This document shows positions 39,314 through 48,582 of a stretch of DNA of 48,640 bases, one piece after another. Under the pieces are notes generated by a model that saw only the letters and a list, made by a program, of their open reading frames with translations, made no database searches and had not been told where the DNA came from. Origin of the DNA: Clostridia bacterium (lineage in GTDB: Bacteria > Bacillota > Clostridia > Oscillospirales > CAG-382); the NCBI GenBank assembly GCA_017625615.1, contig JAGAKP010000075.1:1-48640 (forward strand). The letters run 5' to 3'. Both the position numbers and the translations under genes were made by a program. Every line of letters starts with the position of its first letter. Positions within the stretch are counted from its first letter, which is position 1.

Positions 39314-42001
39314 TTAGCTTTTACTGCTTATTCTTTTTTCGGTTATTTTAAGCCAATAGATGAGATTATCTATTTCTTCGTTAACGGCGTCCATCTCCTT
39401 TTCATCGGTAAAGGAAGCGGAAACGGTGTTTTTAAGCCCGTTGAGCGCAGATACGGCAGAAGCGCAATAGGATTTTTTCTGCAAAGCAGAGGAAGGATTT
39501 TCGGCGCCGTTTTCGATTTCCTCGATGGCGGAAAGGATATTTTGCTTTCCCTCAGCGGTGAGAGAGGTAAACAGTATATCCGATTCGTTAAGCATATCCT
39601 TTATTAAGGCAAGCTGTGCTTTTACGGTATCTCCACAGCGGTAAAGCTGTACGGAAGGAGACCTGAAGCCGCCCAAGGTTATCTGATACTGATATCTGTC
39701 GGGCGAGATATTTGAAAGCGCGAAGACGGCTACACCGTCGGCACCTGCTTTATAAACATCGGTAAGCTGATATGCAAAGTTAAGTGCTGACGTATCCATA
39801 AAGGCGGCAAGTCCCGTGGAATAGAAGCATTTATCCTTGCAGATGCTTGCGTAATGGCGGGCGTTCTCATAAACGTAATCGTTATCTCCGCTGTAGGTCA
39901 TAGAAAAGACCTCGTCCATCCAGCCGTTGTTTACCCAAGTCTCCACGTCCTGGAAAATGGAATTTTTTGCGTAGTTCTGATCGGGATATATAGCGCATGA
40001 GAGCCAGATATCGGGATCGGTAGCGCAGATCATATCGTATACCTCGCCGACGAAGGAGGTTATGATCCCGCAACGGAAGGCGTTCCACGCTTTTTTGTTC
40101 TTACTTCCCTCTGTGAAGGTGCGGGGATCTGCCGTAATACCCGTCGTCTTTGCAAAATCGGCGATAATATCGTCGTTATATCCGTAATCGTTTTTGCCGT
40201 AGTTAAGCTCGGGGAAACGGATATAATCAAGATGCAGACCGTCAACGTCGTATTTTTCGATTATCTGACGGTATACCTCCAGAACAAGGTCGCGGCAGAC
40301 CTTATCGTTGGGATTAAGGAACACGAAGGTGGCTATTTCGTTGTAATAATAAAATTCGTTGCCTGCGGAATCCTTAAGGAGTCTGTCGCTGTATTTATTG
40401 AGAATGGGAGAGGACAGCGTACCGTCCTTATTGAGGTAGCCCGTAAAGAAGTTTTCGCACCAAGCGTGTACCTCTATTCCGTATTCGTGGCCGATGCGGA
40501 TAAAGCCGTCAAGTGCATCGTAATCGCCCGTATTCCGGCTGTGCTCGATGCCGTCAACGTCCATATAGCCGATAAAATATCCGTCGTAGAAGGTTTCAAG
40601 ATAAATGGTGTTTACGTTTAAGGAAACCAATTTTTCAATAGTTTCCCTTACCTGCTCGTCGTTTTTCTCGTAAGCGCGGTACCACATGGCGCGGTTCTGT
40701 GCCTTGCGGCTTTCAATGGTAGTATAGCGGAGGATCTCCGCTTCGTCGTAGACCGAAGCGCATATATCGCGGGCAGTAGGAATATCGCCCTGCTTTATGG
40801 CGTTTTCCGCCTTAACAAGCTGTTCCTTAAGATACTCGGCTTTTTGAGAGATCTCCGTATACGGAATGCTGAGATACGCTTTTTTCGCCGCATCAAATTC
40901 GTTAAGCGCCGTGTTAAGCATATCCGATGCGCTGTTTATACAAAGATCGGGAGTGTTTATTATGATAACGCGCTTATTGGTTGAATCCACCTTAACGGTC
41001 TGACCGCGCATATAGGCGTTTTCAAGAGCGGAAACGGCGGTGCCGTGAGCAGACACTACAAATCCGCCCGAAGGGATCGCCATATTTCCCGTGTAGCCCT
41101 CGGAAAGGGAAAGCCCGTCGGACCCTACGGAAATTTCGTAGCCGTACATATTGGTGTTGGTAGAGGCTTGGTTGCGGTAGATTATTACCTGATTTTCCCC
41201 TCTCACGCCGTTGATGCCGTTATAAGGCAGAACTGTTACCGAATATGCGGGACCGTTGGAAAACAGCTCGGCTTTTGCACCCGTCTTAATGCGGCGTGCA
41301 CGGTTGTACGCGTCGTGATCCTTATGGATACTTATGACGTAGCCCTTTTCGGGAATGGCGTTGTTGCCTACTCCGCTCGTCACCTTTGTGACTACGCCGT
41401 CCTCCACTACTATCTCACAGCCGTAGATATTGGTGCCCGTGGTTTTGCCGTAGGCGGGAGTATAAAGAGTACACACGCCCTCGGGAGCACGGATGCCGTC
41501 GGTCTTGTTGATGTTTATGACCACACCGTCTACAACGGCGTAAAACATAGACAGATGCTCGGTATCTATATAATCGGTATCCACCTCGTAGCCGACGTCA
41601 AGCCGGCTTGCATAAGCAACGGCGTCCTCCCCGACGCAGACTACGGTAAATCCGTTTTGCTCCGGGATAAAGCCGCGCACGTTTTCGTCCCATACCTGAA
41701 CGACGAAATCCTCTGCCACGGTAAAATCCATACGGGGAAGGTCAGTTTCGGGAGTGGTTGCACCGAGAAACTCGCTTGTATAAAGATAATATCCCTCTGA
41801 AGAGATGGACTCCGCGTTAACAAATTCACTTTGAAAGGTGATTTTTCCCACTGAGGTAAGCAACGCGGGGATTCTTTTGTTTTCTTCCTTCACTTCGGAT
41901 TCCTCCTTGCTTATTTCTTGGCTTACCTCGCTCGTATTATCGCAAGCGGTAAGCGGCAAAAGTAAAAATAAAGCAAGTAAAAAACAAGTTAATCTTTTCA
42001 T
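39314..42001 (-). CDS. GHL10-type glycosidase-like lipoprotein
   Basis: A 895-residue lipoprotein. The lipobox LPLTAC follows a short signal, with lipidation near residue 20. An acidic linker is followed by at least two YG-containing modules, TGTNIYGCEIVV with IPEKGYVIS (about 175-227) and TNTNMYGYEISV with IPSGGFVVSAHG (about 270-347). A helical stretch comes next, then a GHL10 barrel (about 437-780) with NRAMWYRAY, GIEVHAWCENFF and YDVDGLHLDYIRFP. It closes with a helical C-terminus of about 110 residues. It is a paralogue of the convergent 36913-39273 protein but is anchored by lipid, not by a membrane helix. The ATG at 42001 is chosen, because the upstream extension has no ribosome site and overlaps the promoter. 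Confidence 0.88.
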   Translation of the reverse strand: MKRLTCFLLALFLLLPLTACDNTSEVSQEISKEESEVKEENKRIPALLTSVGKITFQSEFVNAESISSEGYYLYTSEFLGATTPETDLPRMDFTVAEDFVVQVWDENVRGFIPEQNGFTVVCVGEDAVAYASRLDVGYEVDTDYIDTEHLSMFYAVVDGVVININKTDGIRAPEGVCTLYTPAYGKTTGTNIYGCEIVVEDGVVTKVTSGVGNNAIPEKGYVISIHKDHDAYNRARRIKTGAKAELFSNGPAYSVTVLPYNGINGVRGENQVIIYRNQASTNTNMYGYEISVGSDGLSLSEGYTGNMAIPSGGFVVSAHGTAVSALENAYMRGQTVKVDSTNKRVIIINTPDLCINSASDMLNTALNEFDAAKKAYLSIPYTEISQKAEYLKEQLVKAENAIKQGDIPTARDICASVYDEAEILRYTTIESRKAQNRAMWYRAYEKNDEQVRETIEKLVSLNVNTIYLETFYDGYFIGYMDVDGIEHSRNTGDYDALDGFIRIGHEYGIEVHAWCENFFTGYLNKDGTLSSPILNKYSDRLLKDSAGNEFYYYNEIATFVFLNPNDKVCRDLVLEVYRQIIEKYDVDGLHLDYIRFPELNYGKNDYGYNDDIIADFAKTTGITADPRTFTEGSKNKKAWNAFRCGIITSFVGEVYDMICATDPDIWLSCAIYPDQNYAKNSIFQDVETWVNNGWMDEVFSMTYSGDNDYVYENARHYASICKDKCFYSTGLAAFMDTSALNFAYQLTDVYKAGADGVAVFALSNISPDRYQYQITLGGFRSPSVQLYRCGDTVKAQLALIKDMLNESDILFTSLTAEGKQNILSAIEEIENGAENPSSALQKKSYCASAVSALNGLKNTVSASFTDEKEMDAVNEEIDNLIYWLKITEKRISSKS

Positions 42002-42030
42002 AGCGCACCACCGAAATTTTAATTTACTAT

Positions 42031-42059
42031 AATATACTACAAAACCTTGCATTAGTCAA
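42031..42059 (-). promoter_or_regulatory. Promoter of the GHL10 lipoprotein gene
   Basis: Minus strand TTGACT (42054-42059), 17 bp, TATATT (42031-42036). It starts 1 bp beyond the T-tract of the copZ terminator. Confidence 0.7.
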
Positions 42060-42060
42060 C

Positions 42061-42086
42061 AAAAAGCGGACGCTTATTGCGTCCGC
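42061..42086 (-). terminator. Terminator of the copper operon
   Basis: GCGGACGC (42066-42073) pairs with GCGTCCGC (42079-42086). On the minus strand T5 follows. Confidence 0.88.
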
Positions 42087-42099
42087 CCTTTTAAAAAAA

Positions 42100-42294
42100 C
42101 TACTTTACCTCGGGAGAAAAGCCGAGATCGTATATTTCGTTTTTAGCCTTTTCAAGGCAATGCGCGCAGCCGTTAACGGTAACGGTCTGAGTAGCAAGGT
42201 CTACGGTTGCATCTATGCCCGCTTCCTTTAAAGCGGCGGTAATTCTTCTCACACAGTTTTCACAGTGCATATCGGGTACGAAAATTTTGTTCAT
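42100..42294 (-). CDS. copZ: CopZ-like copper chaperone (HMA domain) with an extra CxxC
   Basis: A 64-residue heavy-metal-associated protein with MHCENC (Cys11, Cys14), the copper(I)-binding loop, after the first beta strand. It would carry copper to CopA. A second CAHC motif at residues 43-46 stands where CopZ proteins normally have no cysteines; it could bind a second ion or form a disulfide. It is the third gene of copA-csoR-copZ, 13 bases after csoR, and is controlled by the CsoR box ahead of copA. Confidence 0.88.
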   Translation of the reverse strand: MNKIFVPDMHCENCVRRITAALKEAGIDATVDLATQTVTVNGCAHCLEKAKNEIYDLGFSPEVK

Positions 42295-42307
42295 TTTATT
42301 TGCTCCT

Positions 42308-42598
42308 TTATATAATTTTTTTAATAGTTTGTGTCAGCTCGGAAACTATTTCCTCATCGCCGTTTTTTATTCCCTCTGCAACGCAGGTGCGGATGTGATC
42401 CTCAAGCAAAATGTTTGCAAGTGAACCCAACGCGGCGCGGGATGCGGCTATCTGATTAAGGATATCCACGCAGTATTCGTCGTTTTCGACCATATTTTTA
42501 ATACCGCGTATTTGTCCCTCGATACGGCTTAAGCGGTTTATGAGCGCCTTTACATCCTCGGGAGAACGGTGTTTTTTCTTGTTGCAGCATTCCTTCAC
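42308..42598 (-). CDS. csoR: CsoR-family copper-sensing repressor
   Basis: A 96-residue all-helical repressor. The copper triad is complete: Cys43, His68 and Cys72, with the 25 and 4 residue spacings of CsoR. The preceding [19 protein letters not shown] is the family signature. An N-terminal CC and His give extra possible ligands. Copper binding should release it from the palindrome at 44827-44847 in the copA promoter. It overlaps copA by 4 bases. Confidence 0.95.
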   Translation of the reverse strand: MKECCNKKKHRSPEDVKALINRLSRIEGQIRGIKNMVENDEYCVDILNQIAASRAALGSLANILLEDHIRTCVAEGIKNGDEEIVSELTQTIKKII

Positions 42599-44805
42599 AG
42601 CTTTTTACCTCGCAATCTTAAAGCGTTGGTCACTACGCAAACGGAGCTGCAGGACATTGCAAGTCCCGCAAGCATGGGGTTGAGAAGCGGACCGCCGAAA
42701 ATATGAAGCAGTCCTGCGGCGACGGGAATACAGATGACGTTATAACAAAACGCCCAGAACAGATTTTGCTTTATGGTACGCATGGTAAGCTTACTTAATC
42801 TTACCGCGCGGGCGACGTCGACGGGGTCGTTCTTCATCAGAACTATATCTGCGCTGTCGATGGCAATATCGCTTCCGCTTCCCACGGCACAGCCGATATC
42901 TGCGGCGGCAAGTGCGGGTGCATCGTTAATGCCGTCACCAACCATCATAACCTCGCCGTACAGGGATTTTAATTCCGCTATAACGTCTGCTTTGCCTTCG
43001 GGTAAAACCTCGGCGTAGACCTTATCTGCGCCTAAAAGACCGCCGACGTGCTCTGCGCAAACGCGGTTATCACCGGAAAGAAGTACGGTCTTTATTCCCA
43101 TGGACTTAAGACGGGCAAAGGCTTCGGGAGAGGTTTCCTTCAATTCATCGGCAACGGCAATGACGCCGAGTGCCTTTTTATCTGCACCGATATACATTAC
43201 CGTTTTTCCCTCGCCTGCAAGGCGTGAAGCGTCCCTATCGTAGGCAGAGGTATCTATTCCGTGTTTTTCAAGCAAGGTCTTTTTGCCTACCGATATCTGC
43301 ACGCCCTCATAGGTGCAGACAACACCCATTCCCGTTATATTTTCAGCAGTATCGGGAGAAGGAAATACCAACTCCTTTTGAGAAGCATAAGTGCGTATAG
43401 CTTGTGCTACGGGATGGTCGGAGGTATATTCGCATACCGCGGCGTAAAGGAGGGCTTTATCCTTGTCATCCGCAACTATATCCGTAACCGCGGGCTTGCC
43501 CACGGTGACGGTTCCCGTTTTATCAAAGACTGCAACCTTTATATTGTGGGTTGTCTCCAGCGCCTCGCCGCTTTTGATAAGAATACCGTTGGATGCACCA
43601 AGTCCCGTGCCAACCATAACGGCGGTGGGAGTTGCAAGCCCCAAGGCGCAAGGACAAGCGATAACCAGCACGGCGGTAAAGATACGAACCGCAAAGGATA
43701 TATCCTCCCCTGCTATAAGCCAAGCGGCGGCGGAAAGGACGGATATGAGCATTACTGTCGGAACGAACACGCCCGCAACCTTGTCTGCAAGCTTTGAAAC
43801 GGGTGCTTTTTTGCTTTGGGCGTTTTCTACGAAGGTGATTATTCCCGCAAGGACGGTATCCTTGCCGACGCGGGTCGCTTTGATATAAAGAGCGTTGTTC
43901 TGATTAAGACTTCCGCCCGTTACCTCGTCGCCCACGTTCTTTTCCACGGGCATACTCTCGCCCGTCAGCATAGATTCGTCAACGGTGCCGTTCCCCTTTA
44001 CGATAACGCCGTCAACGGGGAATTTTTCGCCGGGCTTTACGAGAAGAATATCGTCAACGCGGACGGTGGCGGTGGGGATATCGGTGGCGATATCGCCCGT
44101 CATAAGATGAGATACCTCGGGAGTGAGAGCCATAAGACGCTTTATTGCGCCTGCGGTCTTGCGCTTACTGCGGGATTCAAAGTATTTTCCCAGCTTGACG
44201 AGGGTTATTACCACCGCAACGGATTCAAAATACAGATTGTGCACCGCGTGAGGATCGGACGCCACGGCAAAGGTCTGAACGATACTGTAAATAAAGGACG
44301 CCGTTGAGCCTACCGCGACGAGAGTATCCATATTAGGATTACCGCGGAAAAGGGAAGAAAAGCCGACGGTGAAGAATTTATAGCCGATAACCATAACGGG
44401 TACGCAAAGGGCTATTTGAGTTATGGCAAAGCCAAGAGGACACTTTTCTATATGGCAAAAGAAGGGCACGGGAAGAGAAGAAAAGAACATCTGACCCATG
44501 GAAACGTACAGCAGCAGTGCGCTGAACACGCCTGCAAGTATAAGTCCGTAAGGCTTTTTCTCTTTTTCATCTGCCACTGCGGCGGTTATGGGAATATCCT
44601 CCCGTATGCCGAAGCCCGCTTTGGTTATAACCCGCTCGAAATCCGTTAAACCGGTTACGTTTTCGTCGTAGGAAACGGTCATTTTCTCGGTCATTAAATT
44701 GACTTCACATTCGTTTACGCCATTTAAACGGGAGACCACTCTTTGTACAGCGCCCGAGCAGGCGGCACAGTGCATTCCCGTGATTATGTAAGTTTCTGTT
44801 TTCAT
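42595..44805 (-). CDS. copA: Copper-exporting P1B-type ATPase
   Basis: A 736-residue Cu+ pump of the plasma membrane. One N-terminal HMA domain bears MHCAAC (about 11-16), followed by eight membrane helices with the transport CPC in [21 protein letters not shown] is the phosphatase loop, [11 protein letters not shown] holds the phosphorylated Asp, SDHPVAQ is the HP motif, and [12 protein letters not shown] the hinge. The C-terminal YN and MSCSSVCVV helices are those of copper(I)-type pumps. The ATG at 44805 is chosen because AGAGGTG lies 5 bases upstream. The frame is open up to 45672, but that part is antisense to another gene. It is the first gene of copA-csoR-copZ. Confidence 0.96.
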   Translation of the reverse strand: MKTETYIITGMHCAACSGAVQRVVSRLNGVNECEVNLMTEKMTVSYDENVTGLTDFERVITKAGFGIREDIPITAAVADEKEKKPYGLILAGVFSALLLYVSMGQMFFSSLPVPFFCHIEKCPLGFAITQIALCVPVMVIGYKFFTVGFSSLFRGNPNMDTLVAVGSTASFIYSIVQTFAVASDPHAVHNLYFESVAVVITLVKLGKYFESRSKRKTAGAIKRLMALTPEVSHLMTGDIATDIPTATVRVDDILLVKPGEKFPVDGVIVKGNGTVDESMLTGESMPVEKNVGDEVTGGSLNQNNALYIKATRVGKDTVLAGIITFVENAQSKKAPVSKLADKVAGVFVPTVMLISVLSAAAWLIAGEDISFAVRIFTAVLVIACPCALGLATPTAVMVGTGLGASNGILIKSGEALETTHNIKVAVFDKTGTVTVGKPAVTDIVADDKDKALLYAAVCEYTSDHPVAQAIRTYASQKELVFPSPDTAENITGMGVVCTYEGVQISVGKKTLLEKHGIDTSAYDRDASRLAGEGKTVMYIGADKKALGVIAVADELKETSPEAFARLKSMGIKTVLLSGDNRVCAEHVGGLLGADKVYAEVLPEGKADVIAELKSLYGEVMMVGDGINDAPALAAADIGCAVGSGSDIAIDSADIVLMKNDPVDVARAVRLSKLTMRTIKQNLFWAFCYNVICIPVAAGLLHIFGGPLLNPMLAGLAMSCSSVCVVTNALRLRGKKL

Positions 44806-44823
44806 AGCTACACCTCTGTGTAT

Positions 44824-44852
44824 ATTATATACCCCCGTGGGGTATATGTCAA
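44824..44852 (-). promoter_or_regulatory. CsoR-controlled copA promoter
   Basis: Minus strand TTGACA (44847-44852), 17 bp, TATAAT (44824-44829), a perfect promoter. The palindrome ATATACCCC-CGT-GGGGTATAT (44827-44847) fills the spacer and touches both elements, a classic CsoR box that would block polymerase. Confidence 0.92.
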
Positions 44853-44863
44853 GAGTAATTTTA

Positions 44864-44892
44864 TTGACTTGATAATATCTTCGTGGTATAAT
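44864..44892 (+). promoter_or_regulatory. Promoter of the 44920 gene
   Basis: TTGACT (44864-44869), 17 bp, TATAAT (44887-44892), 27 bp before the ATG. It diverges from the copA promoter. Confidence 0.8.
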
Positions 44893-44919
44893 TTTAAAAA
44901 CTGAAAAGGCGGTGCTTAT

Positions 44920-46782
44920 ATGAAGCTGCTTATTATTACAGACAGAAAAAGCGATCTTACAGAGGTATTTTCTGCCGTGGCGGAGACGGATATATATCCG
45001 CCCGAGACGGAAAACGTGCCGGATGCAGAGGGATACGATGCTTTGGCAATTCTTGGCGGAACCAAAGAAAATCCACTTATAATCAACGCTTTTTTGCGAG
45101 AACAGCTTGAAGTCTTTGCCGACGCGGGAAAGAAAGTGTTTTTGGAATACGTAAACAGCTTCCGCTGTGTATATTCGGCATCTCCCGAGGAAATGACACC
45201 GCACCGTCTCGTTTGCTGTACCGAGGATATGGACGGTATTTATGAAGGCGACCTTCTTGACAGCAGGTGTAACTGCTATATACGTCCCCATTTTCTTATG
45301 CCCGATACGGTACCCCTTTTGTATTATCGAAAATATACCCCCGCACACGAAAGGCTTGACGATATTTCCGAGGACAACAAAACCGATAATGTCGCCCTTT
45401 TCAAAAGCGGTAATATTCTTACTGCGACGTTCAGAATGTGTGATTTCCGTAAAGCCTGCTTTGCTCCCGAAAGTAAGTGGAGAAGGCTTGTAGAATATAT
45501 TTGCGCCTTTTTGGGTGCGGACGTTCCTTCGGTCTTTCCTGCTCTCGGGTACGAAATATCGGGAGATGATAGCGGAGATATGGACGTCTGTATAAACAAG
45601 GCGTTGGCACTGCTTGAAAAATATCTTGTTACTACCGACGGAAGGCGCGGTATTCTTGAAGGGTTGAGCCACAACGTTAAGCCTGACGGAAGCAGAAAGA
45701 TCAATTCAAACGTAAGAGCGGACTGCACCGGTGAGGCAGCGGGTGCTTTTCTGTTTTCCTTTGACGATTCACTCACCCAAAAGGCGCATAATATGTACTC
45801 CCTTTGCTACGGTCCCCTTACCGTGCACGGCGGTGAGTTTGACGGTATGATGCGGTGGACGGAGGAGGCGTGGAACGTGTGTTATCAGGACGACGTTGCC
45901 CGCGCAGTTATTCCTTCCCTGCTGTACGCATATTTCGGTGTATCCGATAAATACGTAAAAAACGCCCATAAAGCCTTGAGATTTTTATGCGATACCTCAA
46001 GTATGGACGGACTTCGGCAAATGCGCACCGACGTGCTTGAATTCGTGCGTTCGGGAGAAAGCGTAAAAACTCTCGCACAAGCCGAAAGGGGATACGCAAG
46101 CGCACACTACAACGCATATTACAGTGCGGCGTTACTGCTCGGATATGCCGTAACCGATGACGAAAAGCTGAAGGAAGTAGGCATTAAAGGGCTTGAAGCT
46201 CTGATGTCACGGTATCCCGATACGGTGCGTGAACACAGCGAAACCAGCGAAATGTGCAGACTTATATTCCCCCTTGCCGTGCTTTACGGTGTGACGGGCG
46301 AAAAAGCACATTACGATATGCTCGATAAGGTATACACTGACCTGCAAAAGCGTTTACACATAAGCGGCGGTTATGCGGAATGGGATACGGGCTACAAGGC
46401 GGTCTGCTTTAACAATGCGGGCGGTGAATGCTCGCTTCTTGCCAAAAACGGCGATAACGTAGCCGATCTACTGTACACAATGAACTGGCTTCCCTTGGGA
46501 TTTGCCTTTGCGTACCTTGTAAGCGGAGAAGAAAAGTTTTTGCGCTCCTGGGAGCAGGTATGCAAGTTCTTTGTAAAAACGCAGATCGTAAGCGATAACG
46601 AGCTTTTGGACGGCGGTTGGTGCAGAGGTATTGACCTTGACCGTCTGGAATATTGCGGTATTCCTCACGACGTGGGCTGGGGTCCCTGCAGTCTGGAAAC
46701 GGGCTGGACTGTTGCAGAGATCACCATGGGAATGCTTGTAGGAAAAGGAATAAGGGAAAGAAAATTAAAGAAAAGGAGTTAA
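44920..46782 (+). CDS. Large cytosolic protein, probable alpha/alpha-barrel glycosidase-like
   Basis: A 620-residue protein that I cannot place in a named family. The first 200 residues look like a flavodoxin or glutamine-amidotransferase-like fold ([20 protein letters not shown]), as in some ThuA-like or beta-galactosidase trimerisation domains. The rest (about 215-610) is a run of helix pairs with short conserved turns such as [47 protein letters not shown] and [15 protein letters not shown]. These are typical of six-hairpin (alpha/alpha)6-barrel glycosidases and lyases. Several acidic and aromatic residues in the turns could form an active site, but none is assigned. There is no signal peptide. 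It is followed, 2 bases after its stop, by a MazG-like gene. Confidence 0.8.
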   Translation: MKLLIITDRKSDLTEVFSAVAETDIYPPETENVPDAEGYDALAILGGTKENPLIINAFLREQLEVFADAGKKVFLEYVNSFRCVYSASPEEMTPHRLVCCTEDMDGIYEGDLLDSRCNCYIRPHFLMPDTVPLLYYRKYTPAHERLDDISEDNKTDNVALFKSGNILTATFRMCDFRKACFAPESKWRRLVEYICAFLGADVPSVFPALGYEISGDDSGDMDVCINKALALLEKYLVTTDGRRGILEGLSHNVKPDGSRKINSNVRADCTGEAAGAFLFSFDDSLTQKAHNMYSLCYGPLTVHGGEFDGMMRWTEEAWNVCYQDDVARAVIPSLLYAYFGVSDKYVKNAHKALRFLCDTSSMDGLRQMRTDVLEFVRSGESVKTLAQAERGYASAHYNAYYSAALLLGYAVTDDEKLKEVGIKGLEALMSRYPDTVREHSETSEMCRLIFPLAVLYGVTGEKAHYDMLDKVYTDLQKRLHISGGYAEWDTGYKAVCFNNAGGECSLLAKNGDNVADLLYTMNWLPLGFAFAYLVSGEEKFLRSWEQVCKFFVKTQIVSDNELLDGGWCRGIDLDRLEYCGIPHDVGWGPCSLETGWTVAEITMGMLVGKGIRERKLKKRS

Positions 46783-46784
46783 GA

Positions 46785-47090
46785 ATGGAAAAATTATATT
46801 TACTTGCAAAGGGATATACAAATCGGTTTCCCAAGGGAAACGAGCCTTATCAGATAACCACACGACTGCTTGAGGAGTGCGGCGAGGTTGCAAGCGAGGT
46901 AAATCATTTTGAAAAAAGCGGAATAAAAGCGCTCAAGCACGGTGAGCCCTCGAAACAGCATCTTGCCGATGAGATAAAACAGGCTGTAAACGCACTTATG
47001 CAGCTTGCAGTATATTACAGCGTGGAAGAAGAGCTTGAAAAATCCATAGATATTTCTCTCGAAAAAATGAGAAGCGAAGGATTGATATAA
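46785..47090 (+). CDS. MazG-like NTP pyrophosphohydrolase family protein
   Basis: A 101-residue all-alpha protein of the MazG-like family, which hydrolyses (d)NTPs to monophosphates with magnesium. The first metal motif is E-E-C-G-E (Glu30, Glu31, Glu34). The second is DEIKQ (Glu63), where the usual ExxD has Gln in place of Asp. Activity may therefore be reduced or rely on another acid. AAGGAG stands 6 bases before the ATG, and the gene is 2 bases after the preceding stop, so it shares that operon. The functional link is not evident. Confidence 0.8.
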   Translation: MEKLYLLAKGYTNRFPKGNEPYQITTRLLEECGEVASEVNHFEKSGIKALKHGEPSKQHLADEIKQAVNALMQLAVYYSVEEELEKSIDISLEKMRSEGLI

Positions 47091-47094
47091 CATT

Positions 47095-47124
47095 AAAAGC
47101 ACCGATATTATCGGTGCTTTTGTT
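47095..47124. terminator. Terminator after the MazG-like gene
   Basis: AAAAGCACCGAT (47095-47106) pairs perfectly with ATCGGTGCTTTT (47110-47121); T-rich on both sides, close to the end of the convergent gene. Confidence 0.88.
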
Positions 47125-47126
47125 CT

Positions 47127-47552
47127 TTAAAAATTATTTTTCGGTTCTTTTTGTTCATTCGCAGAGGAACTTTTGAATTTACTATATATTTTAAAAACAC
47201 ACATAGTTATCAGTGAAGTTATAATAGAAATAATGTAACATCCGCACAAAAAAATACTCGTACCTAATACCAATGGGTTTTCAGCGAAAAAGCACAAAAA
47301 CAGTAAAACGGTTAAGGATATTAAAACTATACCGGTAACGAAGTGAGGATATATAATGCTGCGGTAAATACAATATGTAATAATACCGTGAATAATCAAA
47401 TAGATCAAACAAAACAGCAAATCACCTATTACAAGCGGAATCAATCCTAAATCATTCGAGCCACCACTGATTGCTGTATTTACAAAATGCACTATGCAAA
47501 ACAGAACATCAATCAAAACTAACGGTATATAATTTGTTTTAATTTTTTTCAT
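47127..47552 (-). CDS. Small polytopic membrane protein of unknown function
   Basis: A 141-residue protein with four likely membrane helices (about 10-30, 38-60, 68-90 and 95-120) and a charged, hydrophilic tail. Both ends should be cytosolic. No family is recognised. Its DNA is visibly richer in A and T than the neighbours, which could mean recent acquisition or simply the hydrophobic codons. The ATG at 47552 has no strong ribosome site; GGTGGAATATT lies before it. Function cannot be inferred from context. Confidence 0.65.
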   Translation of the reverse strand: MKKIKTNYIPLVLIDVLFCIVHFVNTAISGGSNDLGLIPLVIGDLLFCLIYLIIHGIITYCIYRSIIYPHFVTGIVLISLTVLLFLCFFAENPLVLGTSIFLCGCYIISIITSLITMCVFKIYSKFKSSSANEQKEPKNNF

Positions 47553-47601
47553 AATATTCCACCGATATCTATTATTAAAATAAAACTCTATACAAAAACA
47601 G

Positions 47602-48558
47602 TTAATGCGCTGATAACATTTCTACATATTTCTTGACAGGCGGTATACCGTATTGCATGGCGTATTCCTCGCCTAAAAAGCAGCCGAAGGAGGTTATATG
47701 CTCAAAGCCTTTGGAGCGGTAAAAGGAAACGTCTTTTTGCAAGATTTCTCGGTTAAATGGTAGTTTTACGTACGGCTTTTTCCAGCCCGAAAAGAGGGAG
47801 TTATCCATCCAATATTCAAGGACCTTTGAGCTTTCTTTGCCAAAAAATGAAAGCAACTCGTCCAAATACTTGAGTTCTGCGGCATTTTCAGCACACTCGG
47901 GGTCAAAGATGCACTTATCAAATCTGCGCTTAAAGGGAGCAAATTCAAGGAAGATACCCTTTTCCGGAGTGATCGTCGGGGGTTCCATAGTACCGTGGTA
48001 TGCAAGATAGGCAAGACGGGCGTTTGCATTATACATCTTCAAGCCCTTCAAAATTGAATTATACATTATCATCGCTTGGTCGGACGAAGAAAGATGATGA
48101 CACCTTTCGCACATACACGGCGCAGCGGCAACGTCGTCTATCCAAAGATGGTAGTTTTCGCCGTTCCACGGTATGAGCGAAGCAAGGAAAGACGCTCGCT
48201 CTTCAAGATACTTCAGGGCTTCGACGCAGGAAGGGCACATATTAAAGTCCGCGGTACGCTCACCGTTTTCATTTTCTCTGAACCAATGAGGGTGTTTTTG
48301 GTAAAGGTCGCGGGGTAAAAGCCAAGAAAGGGCGTGGCACTCAAGCTGAATATTGAAGCCTTTGCCTTTTAAATCATAAATAAAACGCTGCACCTCGGGC
48401 TTTTCTAAACTTTTTAAAAAATCATCCAAGGACAAATGTGCATCCACGCCGCCCGCCGGGTGGATCCCGAGAGTATCAAGCCCGCTTTCAAGAAAAAGGC
48501 TTTTCCAATATTCGCCAATATCCGTATCGTGGATAATAATTCCGTTGGATTTCATCAT
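47602..48558 (-). CDS. TIM-barrel glycosidase-like protein (DUF4838-like)
   Basis: A 318-residue cytosolic protein. The stretch HPHWFRENENGERTADFNMC followed by a WIDDVAAAPCMCERC segment resembles DUF4838-type glycosidase-like proteins, where HPEYF-like and C-x-C-x-x-C motifs follow each other. The Cys pair at the end of that block may bind metal. LEYWMDNSLFSGW near residue 245 carries acidic residues that could be catalytic. It lacks a signal peptide and accessory domains and is short for that family, so it may be a compact member. AGGA stands 8 bases before the ATG. It probably forms one transcript with the gene cut at the window edge. Confidence 0.7.
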   Translation of the reverse strand: MMKSNGIIIHDTDIGEYWKSLFLESGLDTLGIHPAGGVDAHLSLDDFLKSLEKPEVQRFIYDLKGKGFNIQLECHALSWLLPRDLYQKHPHWFRENENGERTADFNMCPSCVEALKYLEERASFLASLIPWNGENYHLWIDDVAAAPCMCERCHHLSSSDQAMIMYNSILKGLKMYNANARLAYLAYHGTMEPPTITPEKGIFLEFAPFKRRFDKCIFDPECAENAAELKYLDELLSFFGKESSKVLEYWMDNSLFSGWKKPYVKLPFNREILQKDVSFYRSKGFEHITSFGCFLGEEYAMQYGIPPVKKYVEMLSAH

Positions 48559-48582
48559 AGCAAATTTCCTGTCTTGACAGAA

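Noticed and set aside
44806..45672. N-terminal extension of about 289 residues on copA
   Set aside because: It is antisense to the start of the 44920 gene and runs through the copA promoter and CsoR box. The ATG at 44805 has a ribosome site directly before the HMA domain.
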